DNA from: Phaeobacter piscinae
GTDB lineage: Bacteria; Pseudomonadota; Alphaproteobacteria; Rhodobacterales; Rhodobacteraceae
NCBI RefSeq assembly: GCF_002407245.1
Contig: NZ_CP010681.1
Coordinates: 3,038,001 to 3,102,000, forward strand
Direction: 5' to 3'
Length of the DNA stretch: 64,000 nucleotides
Numbering within the stretch: the stretch's first letter is position 1; each line of letters starts with the position of its first letter. Shown here in pieces: positions 40,491 to 50,100 of this stretch. The translations under genes and the position numbers were made by a program. Below the pieces are notes generated by a model. That model saw only the letters and a program-made list of their open reading frames with translations, was not told the DNA's origin and made no database searches.

Positions 40491-42203
40491 TCAGACCGGC
40501 AGGCCGACGACGAACCGCGCCCCCAAAGGCTCCGAGGTGATGTCGGCTTCGGTTGGGCGAATGTTTTCGGCCCAGATCACACCACCGTGTGCTTCGACAA
40601 TCTGTTTGGAAATCGCCAGGCCGAGGCCGGAGTTATTGCCGAAATGCTCAACAGGGCGCTGCGAATAGAAACGCTTGAACACTTTGCTCAGGGCCTGATC
40701 GGGGATGCCGGGACCGGTGTCCTCCACCACGACCAAAACGCGATTGTCGCGGCGGCGCGCCCAGACCCGGATCGCATCGCCATCCTCGCAAAACGAAATC
40801 GCATTTGTAATCAGGTTGACAAAAACCTGGGCCAGTCGTGCCTCCAGCCCCTGGATTGTGATCGGGGTTTTCGGCAAATCGGTGATGTAATCAATGCCCT
40901 TCCCGCGGGCGTCCTCGCCGAGGAATTGGTTCAGGTTGCCGAGCATATGCAGCAGATCAAAACTCTCTTCTTCTTCTTTGACCAATTCCGCATCCAGCCG
41001 TGAGGCATTGGAAATATCGCTGACCAGCCTGTCCAGACGCCGCACATCATGTTCGATGACGTCCAACAGCTTCTCACGCTGGTCTTCGCGTTTGATCATC
41101 CGCAGCGTTCCCACGGCAGATTGCAGGCTCGCCAGCGGGTTCTTGATCTCATGCGCGACGTCCGCCGCAAACTGCTCATTGCTGTCAATGCGGTTATAAA
41201 GTGCCTTCACCATGCCGCGCAGCGCCCGACTGAGGCGGCCAATTTCATCGGGACGCGCACTCAAATCGGGTATACGGATACGCCCCGGTTTGGATTTTCG
41301 GGAATCCCCATCCCGGCCCAGCTCAGCCGCTTCGGCCAGATCCGCGAGCGGGTTCGCGATGGTGGAGGCGAGGACCAAGCTCAAACCGATAGAGACCACC
41401 AGGGCCACAACAAACATCTGCAAGACGCGTTCTTGTTCACCACGCACCAGGGCGTCGATCTCTCCGGTCGGCGACGCCAGTGTCACAACACCGATGGCCT
41501 GGCCCTGAAAGAGGATCGGCGTGGCTGCGGAGAATACCGTACCACCGCTGGTGTCGACAACGGCCTTCACCTCGGTTCCGCCAGCCAGGGCCTGCTGCAC
41601 CATCCCGCGCAGCTGGTCTTCCAACGGCTGAGCCGCAGGCTCCGGCGTATCCGATTTGAGCAAACCGCCTGCCGCCGACCAGAGTGCGGCGAGCCCATCG
41701 CTGATCAGCGTGGCTGACGGGTTGTCATCCGTCAGCAGATCCAGCGCGCCGCCTTGTTCAACCCCTTTGGTCTGCGCGATCAGCGTACCGGCGGTATCAA
41801 AAACAAAGACCTCAGCCCCGGCTCGCAGGCTGATATTCTGCAAAGTCGTCACCGGATCAATGCCATCGCCAACAGCCAGGCTGACCGTCCCGACCTCTGG
41901 CAACTGCGCCTCAAATACATCTGAGATCAGCATCGCCTCTGCCGCAAGGGCACCGGCGCGCTGCAATACCAGGCTCTGGCGTGAGGAATTGAGATAAAGA
42001 ATACCCGAGACCAGAATGATCAGCGCGATGAGGTTCAGCGTGATGATCTTGCGCGTCAGCGGAGAGCCCCGCAGCGACAGCACACCACGGCGCGCGCGCT
42101 TGTCCTGCAGTTCACGCGTGACGTTTTGGTCCGGTGCGACCCAGTCGTCGCCCAGAACAACATCATTATCCCGCTGTGAACGGCTTATGCCGGAATCGCG
42201 CAT
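40491..42203 (-). CDS. chvG: sensor histidine kinase ChvG/ExoS-type
   Basis: A 570-residue inner-membrane sensor kinase. It has a cytoplasmic N-terminus and a first membrane helix near residues 52-70 (IITLNLIALIILVSGILYL). A periplasmic sensing domain and a second helix (MFVVALVVSIGLSLVLASTI) follow, then HAMP. The HisKA motif is DVAHEIKNPLASLQS (His near residue 350) and the ATPase domain shows NAISFCEDGD, DTGPGIP and GLGLAISK. ChvG with ChvI responds to acid and envelope conditions in rhizobia. The context next to hprK and pckA is the conserved one. Confidence 0.93.
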   Translation of the reverse strand: MRDSGISRSQRDNDVVLGDDWVAPDQNVTRELQDKRARRGVLSLRGSPLTRKIITLNLIALIILVSGILYLNSSRQSLVLQRAGALAAEAMLISDVFEAQLPEVGTVSLAVGDGIDPVTTLQNISLRAGAEVFVFDTAGTLIAQTKGVEQGGALDLLTDDNPSATLISDGLAALWSAAGGLLKSDTPEPAAQPLEDQLRGMVQQALAGGTEVKAVVDTSGGTVFSAATPILFQGQAIGVVTLASPTGEIDALVRGEQERVLQMFVVALVVSIGLSLVLASTIANPLADLAEAAELGRDGDSRKSKPGRIRIPDLSARPDEIGRLSRALRGMVKALYNRIDSNEQFAADVAHEIKNPLASLQSAVGTLRMIKREDQREKLLDVIEHDVRRLDRLVSDISNASRLDAELVKEEEESFDLLHMLGNLNQFLGEDARGKGIDYITDLPKTPITIQGLEARLAQVFVNLITNAISFCEDGDAIRVWARRRDNRVLVVVEDTGPGIPDQALSKVFKRFYSQRPVEHFGNNSGLGLAISKQIVEAHGGVIWAENIRPTEADITSEPLGARFVVGLPV

Positions 42204-42236
42204 CGGCGTTTTACTCCGCCTGCCCCCAGACGGGGG

Positions 42237-42938
42237 TTACTCTTCATTATAACGGTACCCGATACCGTAAAGCGTCTCAATCGCCGAGAATTCGGAGTCG
42301 GCGCTGCGCATCTTCTTGCGCAGGCGCTTGATGTGGCTGTCGATGGTCCGGTCGTCGACATAGACCTGATCATCGTAGGCGACATCCATCAGTTGATCGC
42401 GGCTTTTGACAAATCCGGGGCGTTGCGCCAGCGCTTGCAGCAGCAGGAATTCGGTCACGGTCAGTGACACATCCTGCCCCTTCCAGCTAACCGAATGGCG
42501 CAGCGGATCCATCCGCAGGTTGCCGCGTTCCATCACCTTGTTTTCAGTGGTCGTCGCGACCGCATCACCGCTGATTGCTTCCTGACGGCGCAGCAGGGCA
42601 CGGATCCGCTCGACCAACAGTCTCTGCGAGAACGGTTTTTTGACGTAGTCGTCGGCGCCCATGCGCAGGCCCAGCACCTCGTCAATCTCATCATCCTTGG
42701 AGGTGAGAAAGATCACCGGCATCTGGGTTTTCTGCCGCAGCCGCTGCAACAGATCCATGCCGTCCATGCGCGGCATCTTGATATCGAGAACGGCCATATC
42801 CGGCAGTTTTTTGTTGAACGCATCCAACGCAGCCTGCCCGTCGTTATAGGTCTCGACCTCGAAGCCTTCAGCCTCCAGCGTCATCGAGACCGAAGTCAGG
42901 ATATTCCGATCATCATCGACTAAAGCAATCTTAGACAT
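42237..42938 (-). CDS. chvI: response regulator ChvI-type (OmpR family)
   Basis: A 233-residue regulator with a receiver domain (acidic pocket VDDD, phospho-acceptor Asp52 in [11 protein letters not shown], switch Thr in VIFLTSKDD, Lys in VKKPFS). A winged-helix DNA-binding domain ends [10 protein letters not shown]. It lies 33 bases before chvG and is divergent from pckA, which may be among its targets. In agrobacteria and rhizobia ChvI controls acid response, motility and exopolysaccharide genes. Confidence 0.94.
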   Translation of the reverse strand: MSKIALVDDDRNILTSVSMTLEAEGFEVETYNDGQAALDAFNKKLPDMAVLDIKMPRMDGMDLLQRLRQKTQMPVIFLTSKDDEIDEVLGLRMGADDYVKKPFSQRLLVERIRALLRRQEAISGDAVATTTENKVMERGNLRMDPLRHSVSWKGQDVSLTVTEFLLLQALAQRPGFVKSRDQLMDVAYDDQVYVDDRTIDSHIKRLRKKMRSADSEFSAIETLYGIGYRYNEE

Positions 42939-43285
42939 CTGAGTGGCCCCTAATCTGCTCTTTTTGCGTTTTTTAGACGTTCATCGCCGTTCTGCCTCGG
43001 CGAATCAATGCCAATTGAAGAATTCGGACACAGTTTCGCCTCAATTGAGACAAAAATACCTTAGCAGGTGCTGAAGATTCCGGCAGCCACCCCTGCAAAT
43101 TGTCTTTAAAAAAAATGGTTGCGCTAAACATCGCCTTGATGGCGCTAACTGCGTCAAACCGTTCTGTTCAGCGTGCAAACCCTCATGTTAAGACCAGCCA
43201 CATCGGCCGGTTGTGCCGATTTCTGCCCCAGGGCGCGGCTTTTATTGTTTGCGGCCTTTGATGGTCGTCACAGGAGAAAGAACAC
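42939..43285. other. divergent chvI / pckA control region
   Basis: A 347-base divergent spacer that is noticeably AT-rich between 43000 and 43130. It has the 10-bp palindrome CTCAATTGAG (43040-43049), which might be an operator. No gene recognised. Promoters for both operons must lie here, but I cannot place boxes with confidence. Confidence 0.4.
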
Positions 43286-44884
43286 ATGGCATCTGGACGG
43301 GTTAACCCGCAATTCCGCCTCGAAGATCAAGGTATCGAAGGACTGGGGAACGTCTATTATAACCTCATGGAGCCAGCCCTGATCGAGGCGGCCCTAAAGC
43401 GCGACGAAGGTACGCTTGGCAATGGCGGTGCCTTTCTGGTCACCACCGGCAAGTTCACCGGCCGCTCTCCCAAGGACAAACATGTCGTTAAAACCGACAG
43501 TGTGGCCAAGACCATTTGGTGGGAAAACAATGCCGAGATGAGCCCCGAGGGCTTTGACGCGCTCTATGAGGATATGCTCGCCCATATGCAGGGCAAGGAA
43601 TACTATGTTCAGGACCTCGTCGGTGGTGCGGATCCCGCCCATGCGATCAACGTCCGCATGGTGACAGAGCTGGCTTGGCACGGTCTGTTCATTCGGACCA
43701 TGCTGCGCCGCCCCGACCGCGAAGATCTGAACGACTTCATCGCGGATTTCACTGTCATCAACTGCCCGAGCTTTCTGGCCAATCCGGAGCGCCACAACTG
43801 CCGCAGCGAAACTGTGATCGCGATGAACTTTGATCGCAAGATGATCCTGATCGGCGGTACCGAATATGCGGGCGAAAACAAGAAATCCGTCTTCTCGCTG
43901 CTGAACTATCTGCTGCCGGAGAAAGGCATCATGCCGATGCACTGCTCCGCCAACCACGCCAAGGGCAACCCGGTCGACACCGCAGTGTTCTTTGGCCTGT
44001 CGGGCACTGGTAAAACCACCCTGTCTGCCGACCCGGACCGCGTGCTGATCGGTGACGATGAACACGGCTGGGCTGACAACGGCACCTTCAACTTTGAAGG
44101 TGGCTGCTATGCCAAGACCATCAACCTGAATGCCGAGGCAGAGCCGGAAATTTACGCAACGACGTCCAAGTTCGGCACCGTGATTGAGAACATGGTGTTC
44201 GACCCAGAGACCAAGGAGCTGGATTTCAACGATGACAGCCTGACTGCGAACATGCGCTGCGCCTACCCGCTGCATTATATCTCCAATGCTTCGGAAAGCG
44301 CCCGCGGCGGCCACCCCAAGAACATCATCATGCTGACATGTGATGCCTTTGGGGTGCTGCCTCCGATCGCGCGGCTAACCCCGGCGCAGGCGATGTATCA
44401 CTTCCTGTCCGGTTTCACCTCTAAGGTGGCAGGCACCGAGCGCGGCGTGACCGAGCCGGAACCGACCTTCTCCACCTGCTTTGGTGCCCCCTTCATGCCG
44501 CGCCGCCCGGAAGTGTACGGCAACCTCCTGCGTGAAAAGATTGCCGAGCACGGTGCGACTTGCTGGCTGGTCAACACCGGCTGGACCGGTGGCGCCTATG
44601 GCATCGGCTCCCGCATGCCGATCCGCGCGACCCGCGCCCTGCTGACCGCTGCGCTGGACGGCTCCCTCGCCGAAGCAGAGTTCCGTAAAGACGGCAACTT
44701 TGGCTTTGATGTGCCCGTCACAGTGCCCGGTGTGGCCGAAGTCCTGCTGGATCCGCGCCGCACCTGGGACGATCAGGCCGCCTATGACACGCAGGCTGCG
44801 AAGCTGGTTCAGATGTTCTCTAACAATTTCGAACAGTACCTGCCCTACATTGATGATGATGTGAAAGCCGCTGCGATCAGCTGA
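43286..44884 (+). CDS. pckA: phosphoenolpyruvate carboxykinase (ATP)
   Basis: PEPCK turns oxaloacetate into phosphoenolpyruvate with ATP, the first step of gluconeogenesis from C4 acids. The 532-residue protein has [18 protein letters not shown] (P-loop near residues 238-246), the metal-binding GDDEHGW and the [12 protein letters not shown] segment. The GTP-type motif is absent, so it is the ATP enzyme. AGGAGAA precedes the ATG. It is divergent from chvI. A strong terminator follows. Confidence 0.97.
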   Translation: MASGRVNPQFRLEDQGIEGLGNVYYNLMEPALIEAALKRDEGTLGNGGAFLVTTGKFTGRSPKDKHVVKTDSVAKTIWWENNAEMSPEGFDALYEDMLAHMQGKEYYVQDLVGGADPAHAINVRMVTELAWHGLFIRTMLRRPDREDLNDFIADFTVINCPSFLANPERHNCRSETVIAMNFDRKMILIGGTEYAGENKKSVFSLLNYLLPEKGIMPMHCSANHAKGNPVDTAVFFGLSGTGKTTLSADPDRVLIGDDEHGWADNGTFNFEGGCYAKTINLNAEAEPEIYATTSKFGTVIENMVFDPETKELDFNDDSLTANMRCAYPLHYISNASESARGGHPKNIIMLTCDAFGVLPPIARLTPAQAMYHFLSGFTSKVAGTERGVTEPEPTFSTCFGAPFMPRRPEVYGNLLREKIAEHGATCWLVNTGWTGGAYGIGSRMPIRATRALLTAALDGSLAEAEFRKDGNFGFDVPVTVPGVAEVLLDPRRTWDDQAAYDTQAAKLVQMFSNNFEQYLPYIDDDVKAAAIS

Positions 44885-44906
44885 GCTGCACAGCTTCGAA
44901 ACACGA

Positions 44907-44938
44907 AAAGCCCTGATCCTCGGATCGGGGCTTTTTTG
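44907..44938 (+). terminator. pckA terminator
   Basis: The 11-bp stem AAGCCCTGATC / GATCGGGGCTT closes a CTCG loop and runs into TTTTTT. It lies about 25 bases past the stop of pckA and just ahead of the convergent CDF gene. Confidence 0.9.
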
Positions 44939-44957
44939 TCTCAGGAGAGACCATACC

Positions 44958-45857
44958 TCACTGCCCCAACTGAATCCCGCTGTCTTCCAGCTTGTGCTCC
45001 GGTTCCACGTGGATCGTGACCTGCGCCGTTGACAGCGAGGCACGGATCGCTTCTTCGATCCGATCACAGATCGCATGAGATGTCCGCACGGTCATGTCTC
45101 CTGCGACGACCATATGAAATTCGACAAACACCGCCCGCCCGGCTCTACGGGTTTTTAGCCCATGCACCTGCAACGCGCCTTGCGCGGTTCTGTGAATAAT
45201 CGCGGCAATCTCGTCCCGTTCATTCTGGGGTGCGGCCTGATCCATCAGACCCCCAACTGATGAGGCCACAACCAGATAGCCCTCGCGCAGAATATTGACC
45301 GCGACCACCAGGGCCAGGATTGGATCCAGCAAAGACCAGCCCGTCCCCATCGCAAGAATCAACCCGATCAGAACTCCTGCGGAGGTCCAGACATCACTCA
45401 TCAGATGGCGGCCGCCCGCGGCCAATGCCGGAGATTTAAGGGCCGCCCCCCGTGTGATCAGCACCCGCGCCCAAAGAAGATTGATCACCATCGCGGCTGC
45501 ATTCACCCACAATCCGGCGGTATTCCAAACCAAAGGCGTCGGCGCGACCAAGGCGCTGACCGCCTCCTGAAGGATCAACAGCGCCGCCACGATGATCATG
45601 ATCCCTTCCACAACAGCCGAGAAATACTCCGCCTTGTGGTGACCAAAGGGATGGCCTGCATCAGCCGGGCGATTGGCGTAGCGGACCGCAAACCAGGCAA
45701 TGATTGCACCACCAATATTGACCAGAGACTCCATCGCATCGGAAAACAGCGCAATTGAGCCGGTCAACCACCAGGCCAGCACCTTTGCTGCAAGCACCAG
45801 AAGTGCAACCGCAATGGATGCGGTGGCCAGCTGTTCCGCAGTCAATCGCTTTGGCAT
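44958..45857 (-). CDS. cation diffusion facilitator (CDF) metal exporter
   Basis: A 299-residue inner-membrane antiporter exporting divalent metals, probably Zn, Fe or Mn, in exchange for protons. Six membrane helices are visible. Metal-site motifs are ALFSDAMESLVN (helix II, with S-D-A-x-E) and HLMSDVWTS (helix V, HxxxD type). The sequence AGHPFGHHKAEYFSA between helices is typical. The C-terminal cytoplasmic domain is about 90 residues. The His/Asp pattern would favour Zn or Fe, but specificity cannot be told. It is convergent with pckA. Confidence 0.9.
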   Translation of the reverse strand: MPKRLTAEQLATASIAVALLVLAAKVLAWWLTGSIALFSDAMESLVNIGGAIIAWFAVRYANRPADAGHPFGHHKAEYFSAVVEGIMIIVAALLILQEAVSALVAPTPLVWNTAGLWVNAAAMVINLLWARVLITRGAALKSPALAAGGRHLMSDVWTSAGVLIGLILAMGTGWSLLDPILALVVAVNILREGYLVVASSVGGLMDQAAPQNERDEIAAIIHRTAQGALQVHGLKTRRAGRAVFVEFHMVVAGDMTVRTSHAICDRIEEAIRASLSTAQVTIHVEPEHKLEDSGIQLGQ

Positions 45858-45915
45858 CTGCGGCCCTTTCTGCGCGTTTTTTGCCCCATACCGACCCTAA
45901 CACGCTTGTTAGGCC

Positions 45916-46704
45916 CTAATACATCAGTCCGCGCCGCAGCAAATTCGCCCCGGCGACCAGCAGTACAAACAGCGTTGCACGTCGAAAGGTGGCCTGATTG
46001 ATCCGGTCCTGCAAGCGTCCACCGATCCACATGCCCAAAATAGCCGGCGGGATCAGCAGGAACGAAAACGGCGCTGTATCTGCACGCATCACACCTGACC
46101 CGATATGCGCGATCAGCAGCGCCACCGCGCCCAGCCCGTAAATCACACCCTGTACCCGCATCTGTTCACGTTTTTCAGTGCCGAGGGCGGTCAGATAGGC
46201 CACTGTCGGCGGCCCCCAAATCCCGGAGAACCCACCGATGAACCCCGCGAAGGCCGCAACTATCGCCTCAACGCGCGGTGTGGCGCGGGAGATAGGGATG
46301 GCGATCCCAAACAGTTGTAGCAGGGCAAATAGGGTGATCGGGGCACCAATCAGGATCAGCATAACATCCTGTGGCAAAACCCGGACAAGTTGCGCGCTTG
46401 CCAAGAGAAAAACGAGACCAACCAACAGGAAGATCCTGAACCGTTTCATCGACTGCCAGGCCGCCTGCGCGCCCTGTCGCAGGGCCTGCATTCCATTGGT
46501 CACCAAAGTGGGGAGGATCAGCCCCGCCAAGGCAATATCCGGCGGCAAGAACAGGCTAAGGCCGGACACGAGGATCATCGGCATGGCGAAGCCGACCATT
46601 CCCTTCACGGCGCCGGCAAGCGCTGCAATCGCAAAGGCCGCTAGCAGGTTTAAAGAGGCAAGCTCTGCCGGGAGGAAAAGTATAACAAATGAATTATCTG
46701 ACAT
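45916..46704 (-). CDS. TauE/SafE-family sulfite/anion exporter
   Basis: A 262-residue membrane protein from ATG 46704 (MSDNSFVILFLPAEL), with AAGGG upstream; 40 further upstream codons in frame do not fit the family. It shows eight or so helices with duplicated TauE motifs: AAFAIAALAGAVKGMVGFAMP and AFAGFIGGFSGIWGPPTVAYL. TauE proteins are thought to export sulfoacetate, sulfite or similar anions. It lies 58 bases ahead of the CDF gene on the same strand and is divergent from mcd. Confidence 0.85.
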   Translation of the reverse strand: MSDNSFVILFLPAELASLNLLAAFAIAALAGAVKGMVGFAMPMILVSGLSLFLPPDIALAGLILPTLVTNGMQALRQGAQAAWQSMKRFRIFLLVGLVFLLASAQLVRVLPQDVMLILIGAPITLFALLQLFGIAIPISRATPRVEAIVAAFAGFIGGFSGIWGPPTVAYLTALGTEKREQMRVQGVIYGLGAVALLIAHIGSGVMRADTAPFSFLLIPPAILGMWIGGRLQDRINQATFRRATLFVLLVAGANLLRRGLMY

Positions 46705-46850
46705 GATCAGACCCTTAGCACAGGTTTCCGTCGCTGCGTGCGCTAAATCGCTACGTAATTTTTGGTCCAAACATAATGTCACAGGGTATTTTTGTTGCGC
46801 TGCAGCTGCAAAATGATTTACCACATACGCAGCTGAAAAGGATGTGATTC

Positions 46851-48536
46851 ATGGCCCACGATGGACAGGACCCGCAAATGCAACCGACGCTTATCTCTGA
46901 CGTGCTGACACTGACCGCTGCTGCGCTGGAGCCGGTGGACCAGCTGCTGGAGGCAGCGCGCGCGACAGTACGCGAACAGGTCAGCGAGGACGGGCGCGTC
47001 TCCGGGGCGTTGGTTGAGGCGCATCAGACAGCTGCCCATGGGCTCGCTTGGCTTGCGACCTACGCTTACAGCCTGCGTCAGATGCATCGTTGGGCCGCGC
47101 AGCTACAGGCAGATGACAAGTTTGGCGAGATGGAGCAGTTGATGCTTCAGATCGGTTTTGGCGAATACCTCTGGCAGATCTACGGTGGCATTCAGATGAA
47201 TCAGGGTGAAATCCTGCGTCTGCAGGATCTTGGCCTGTCGCAGGACAGCCAGCGGATGCTGATGGCGCCTGCTGTGATGACGCTCTGCGATAGCGGAAAT
47301 ACTCAGGCCGCACGCCTGCGGCTCGTCGAGCTGATGCAGGAACAGGCCGGTTCCGTGATGTTTGGCGCCTCCGGTCTTGACGAAGAACTGGAGATGATCC
47401 GGGACCAGTTCCGCCGCTACGCGCTCGAAAAGGTCGAGCCAAACGCCCACGACTGGCACCTGAAGGATGAGCTGATCCCGATGGAGATCATCGAAGATCT
47501 GGCCGAAATGGGTGTTTTTGGCCTGACCATTCCCGAAGAATACGGTGGGTTTGGCCTCTCCAAGGCCTCGATGTGCGTGGTCTCAGAGGAGCTGTCGCGT
47601 GGCTATATCGGTGTTGGCAGCCTTGGCACCCGGTCGGAAATCGCGGCTGAGCTGATCATAGCCGGTGGCACCGAGGAACAGAAAGCCAGTTGGCTGCCCA
47701 GGATTGCCAGCGCAGAAATCCTGCCAACCGCTGTGTTCACAGAACCAAACACAGGTTCCGATCTCGGCGCCCTGCGCACCCGTGCCGTACAGGACGACAA
47801 TGGCGACTACCGGATCACCGGCAACAAGACCTGGATCACCCATGCCGCCCGCACCCATGTTATGACGCTTCTGGCGCGGACGGACCCCAACACGACCGAT
47901 CACCGTGGCCTGTCGATGTTCCTGGCCGAAAAAACACCGGGCACGGATGAAAACCCGTTCCCGACCGAAGGTATGACCGGTGGCGAAATTGAGGTTCTGG
48001 GCTATCGCGGCATGAAGGAATACGAGTTGGGCTTTGACGGGTTTCACGTGAAGCGTGAAAACCTCCTCGGTGGAGATGAGGGCAAGGGCTTCAAGCAGTT
48101 GATGGAGACCTTTGAGTCCGCGCGCATCCAGACCGCCGCCCGTGCCATCGGTGTTGCCCAATCTGCCCTCGATATTGCGATGCAATATGCGCAGGATCGC
48201 AAGCAGTTCGGCAAACCGCTGATCGCCTTCCCGCGTGTGGCCTCTAAGCTGGCGATGATGGCGGTGGAGATCATGATCGCGCGTCAGCTGACTTATTTCT
48301 CTGCTTGGGAAAAGGACAACGGCCACCGCTGCGACCTCGAAGCTGGCATGGCCAAACTGCTGGGTGCGCGCGTCGCCTGGGCGGCGGCTGACAACGGTTT
48401 GCAAATCCATGGTGGCAATGGCTTTGCGCTGGAATACAAAATCAGCCGGGTTCTGTGTGATGCCCGTATCCTCAATATCTTTGAGGGTGCCGCAGAAATT
48501 CAGGCACAGGTGATCGCACGCCGCCTGCTGGCCTGA
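46851..48536 (+). CDS. mcd: (2S)-methylsuccinyl-CoA dehydrogenase (acyl-CoA dehydrogenase family)
   Basis: The 561-residue protein has an extra N-terminal domain of about 170 residues (MAHDGQDPQMQPTLISDVLTL...) before a complete acyl-CoA dehydrogenase. That domain layout is characteristic of Mcd of the ethylmalonyl-CoA pathway, which oxidises methylsuccinyl-CoA to mesaconyl-CoA. FAD-dependent motifs include TEPNTGSDLGALRT, GNKTWITHAARTHVM and QIHGGNGFALEYKISR. The pathway assimilates acetyl-CoA in place of the glyoxylate shunt. Electrons would pass to ETF (etfBA, 33831). ATG has AAGGA about 10 bases upstream. Confidence 0.85.
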   Translation: MAHDGQDPQMQPTLISDVLTLTAAALEPVDQLLEAARATVREQVSEDGRVSGALVEAHQTAAHGLAWLATYAYSLRQMHRWAAQLQADDKFGEMEQLMLQIGFGEYLWQIYGGIQMNQGEILRLQDLGLSQDSQRMLMAPAVMTLCDSGNTQAARLRLVELMQEQAGSVMFGASGLDEELEMIRDQFRRYALEKVEPNAHDWHLKDELIPMEIIEDLAEMGVFGLTIPEEYGGFGLSKASMCVVSEELSRGYIGVGSLGTRSEIAAELIIAGGTEEQKASWLPRIASAEILPTAVFTEPNTGSDLGALRTRAVQDDNGDYRITGNKTWITHAARTHVMTLLARTDPNTTDHRGLSMFLAEKTPGTDENPFPTEGMTGGEIEVLGYRGMKEYELGFDGFHVKRENLLGGDEGKGFKQLMETFESARIQTAARAIGVAQSALDIAMQYAQDRKQFGKPLIAFPRVASKLAMMAVEIMIARQLTYFSAWEKDNGHRCDLEAGMAKLLGARVAWAAADNGLQIHGGNGFALEYKISRVLCDARILNIFEGAAEIQAQVIARRLLA

Positions 48537-48575
48537 TCACGGCCCGATCATCGGGCTGATTTCAATCTGCAACCC

Positions 48576-48601
48576 ACCCGGCACCCTTGTGCCGGGTTTT
48601 T
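48576..48601 (+). terminator. mcd terminator
   Basis: A 9-bp stem ACCCGGCAC / GTGCCGGGT with a CCTT loop and a TTTT tail, 40 bases past the stop. A smaller dyad (GCCCGATCATCGGGC) lies between stop and stem. Confidence 0.92.
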
Positions 48602-48648
48602 CGTTGTCTTCACCTTGACGTATCGCCATCAGAAGTTAGCGTGCCATC

Positions 48649-49053
48649 ATGAAACAGACGTATTTTCTGACACTTGCAATACTCTGCGCCGGTATCCTCA
48701 GTGCCTGCCTTGGTGATGAAACACTGCGGGCATATGGCGGCAAAAGTACCTCATGGCAGCTACGGGAGGTTGATGGCGACGCGGTCTCAGCAGTCACAAC
48801 GCTGAGCTTCCCCCGTCCCGGCGCGCTGACCGGTGAGTTGCCCTGCAACCGGGTGACCGGACAACTCACCGCGCCCTATCCCTGGTTTGAGGTCGAAAAC
48901 CTCGCCACGACCCGTATGGTGTGCGCCGCCTTGCAGGAAGAAACCGATGTCCTCGCTGCCTTGCAGGCGATGGAGATCGTAGAGATCAAAGGCGCGGTGA
49001 TGATCCTGTCGAACCAAGCCGGACGCGAGATGATTTTCACGGCTGCCGACTGA
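48649..49053 (+). CDS. META-domain (HslJ-like) lipoprotein
   Basis: The 134-residue protein has a signal peptide with lipobox LSAC (Cys20). A single META domain follows: [27 protein letters not shown] and [13 protein letters not shown]. This is a Thr-Met-containing variant of the HslJ pattern. HslJ-type proteins sit in the envelope and have been linked to antibiotic and heat tolerance. Its last 17 bases overlap the 3' end of recO, transcribed the other way. Confidence 0.85.
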   Translation: MKQTYFLTLAILCAGILSACLGDETLRAYGGKSTSWQLREVDGDAVSAVTTLSFPRPGALTGELPCNRVTGQLTAPYPWFEVENLATTRMVCAALQEETDVLAALQAMEIVEIKGAVMILSNQAGREMIFTAAD

Positions 49054-49762
49054 GTACATCAATGAGCCGCCCGCGGGCCTCCGGCAGCGGATGGTTGCCA
49101 AGCGATGGCGCCAGTCGGTTTTGCAGGAAGAAACCCGTCGTCGTGAGGGCTGTCACAATCTCACTATTCTCCGCCCCACCACGCCCCATCAATACCGGCG
49201 GTAAGGGCAGCATCCGATCAGCCCATTCGCCTGCCCCTGCGCGTGAAACGGCGCGCCCGCTTTTGGGGGAGACATAGACCAGATCGAGACGGCTTCCGGT
49301 GACGGCGCAGTGCTCGAAATCCAGGCCAAACCCCATGTCTTCCAGAAGGGCGACCTCCCAACGCAGATAGGCCAATGGCCAGATATCGTCGCGGCCCAGC
49401 AGATCCAGGATTTGCGTGCTGCGCGCGTAGAGCTCTGGATGGGCTTCACGTTCCGGCAGGCAGAAGGCGAGCAACGCAGTCACCGCGTTCAGTCCAGCAA
49501 GCGCCAACCGGCTGGACATGGCAGTCGCGGCACGGCTGCGGATCAATTCAGCCTGATAGCTGCCAAGGTGGTCTTCAAGCCGGGCACGCCAGGTTAGATC
49601 CAGCTGCGCACCGGGCTGCAACACTGGGGCCATCCTGCGCCCTGCGCCGCCGCGTACGATCCCGGCGTGACGTCCATGTTCGGCAGTGAATGCATCGACA
49701 ATGGCCGCGCTTTCTCCATGACGGCGCATCGTCAGCAATATGCCCTCGTCGCGCCATTCCAT
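49037..49762 (-). CDS. recO: DNA repair protein RecO
   Basis: RecO helps RecR load RecA on SSB-coated DNA. The 241-residue protein shows the N-terminal OB-fold [37 protein letters not shown] start and the helical domain [20 protein letters not shown] and [26 protein letters not shown]-terminal zinc Cys residues are not all present, as usual in alphaproteobacteria. It is the last gene of the era-recO end of the operon. Confidence 0.93.
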   Translation of the reverse strand: MEWRDEGILLTMRRHGESAAIVDAFTAEHGRHAGIVRGGAGRRMAPVLQPGAQLDLTWRARLEDHLGSYQAELIRSRAATAMSSRLALAGLNAVTALLAFCLPEREAHPELYARSTQILDLLGRDDIWPLAYLRWEVALLEDMGFGLDFEHCAVTGSRLDLVYVSPKSGRAVSRAGAGEWADRMLPLPPVLMGRGGAENSEIVTALTTTGFFLQNRLAPSLGNHPLPEARGRLIDVLSRQP

Positions 49763-49764
49763 GA

Positions 49765-50094
49765 TCAGTCCAGCCCCGGTTCATCCAGCAGGTGACGGCC
49801 ATGGCGATCCTCGACCTCGATCACCCAGAGATCAGGATCAAAACTGCGCTGTTTGGCGATGGCGGCATCAACATCAGCCTCGTCACCTTCGGCCAGCGTG
49901 ACCCAGCTTCGCGCCCCGCTCATCAGATCGTAAGAGCGATGCAGGGCCTGCGCGCGGCGGTCCAGCGTGTTCAGCTTGATCAAGACGGCGCCCGCCGTGT
50001 CATCCCCATGCGCGGTGACAAAGGCGGGGATATCGGCCAACCGCAAACGGGTGAGATAAGCCTGCACCCAGAAACTGGCCGTCAGCCGTGCCAT
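49765..50094 (-). CDS. DUF1491-family protein
   Basis: A 109-residue protein matching the DUF1491 pattern: [42 protein letters not shown] and [25 protein letters not shown]. No function is known. It is conserved next to era and recO in Rhodobacteraceae. It ends three bases before recO and starts a few bases after era, so it is presumably cotranscribed. Confidence 0.85.
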   Translation of the reverse strand: MARLTASFWVQAYLTRLRLADIPAFVTAHGDDTAGAVLIKLNTLDRRAQALHRSYDLMSGARSWVTLAEGDEADVDAAIAKQRSFDPDLWVIEVEDRHGRHLLDEPGLD

Positions 50095-50100
50095 ATGGGA

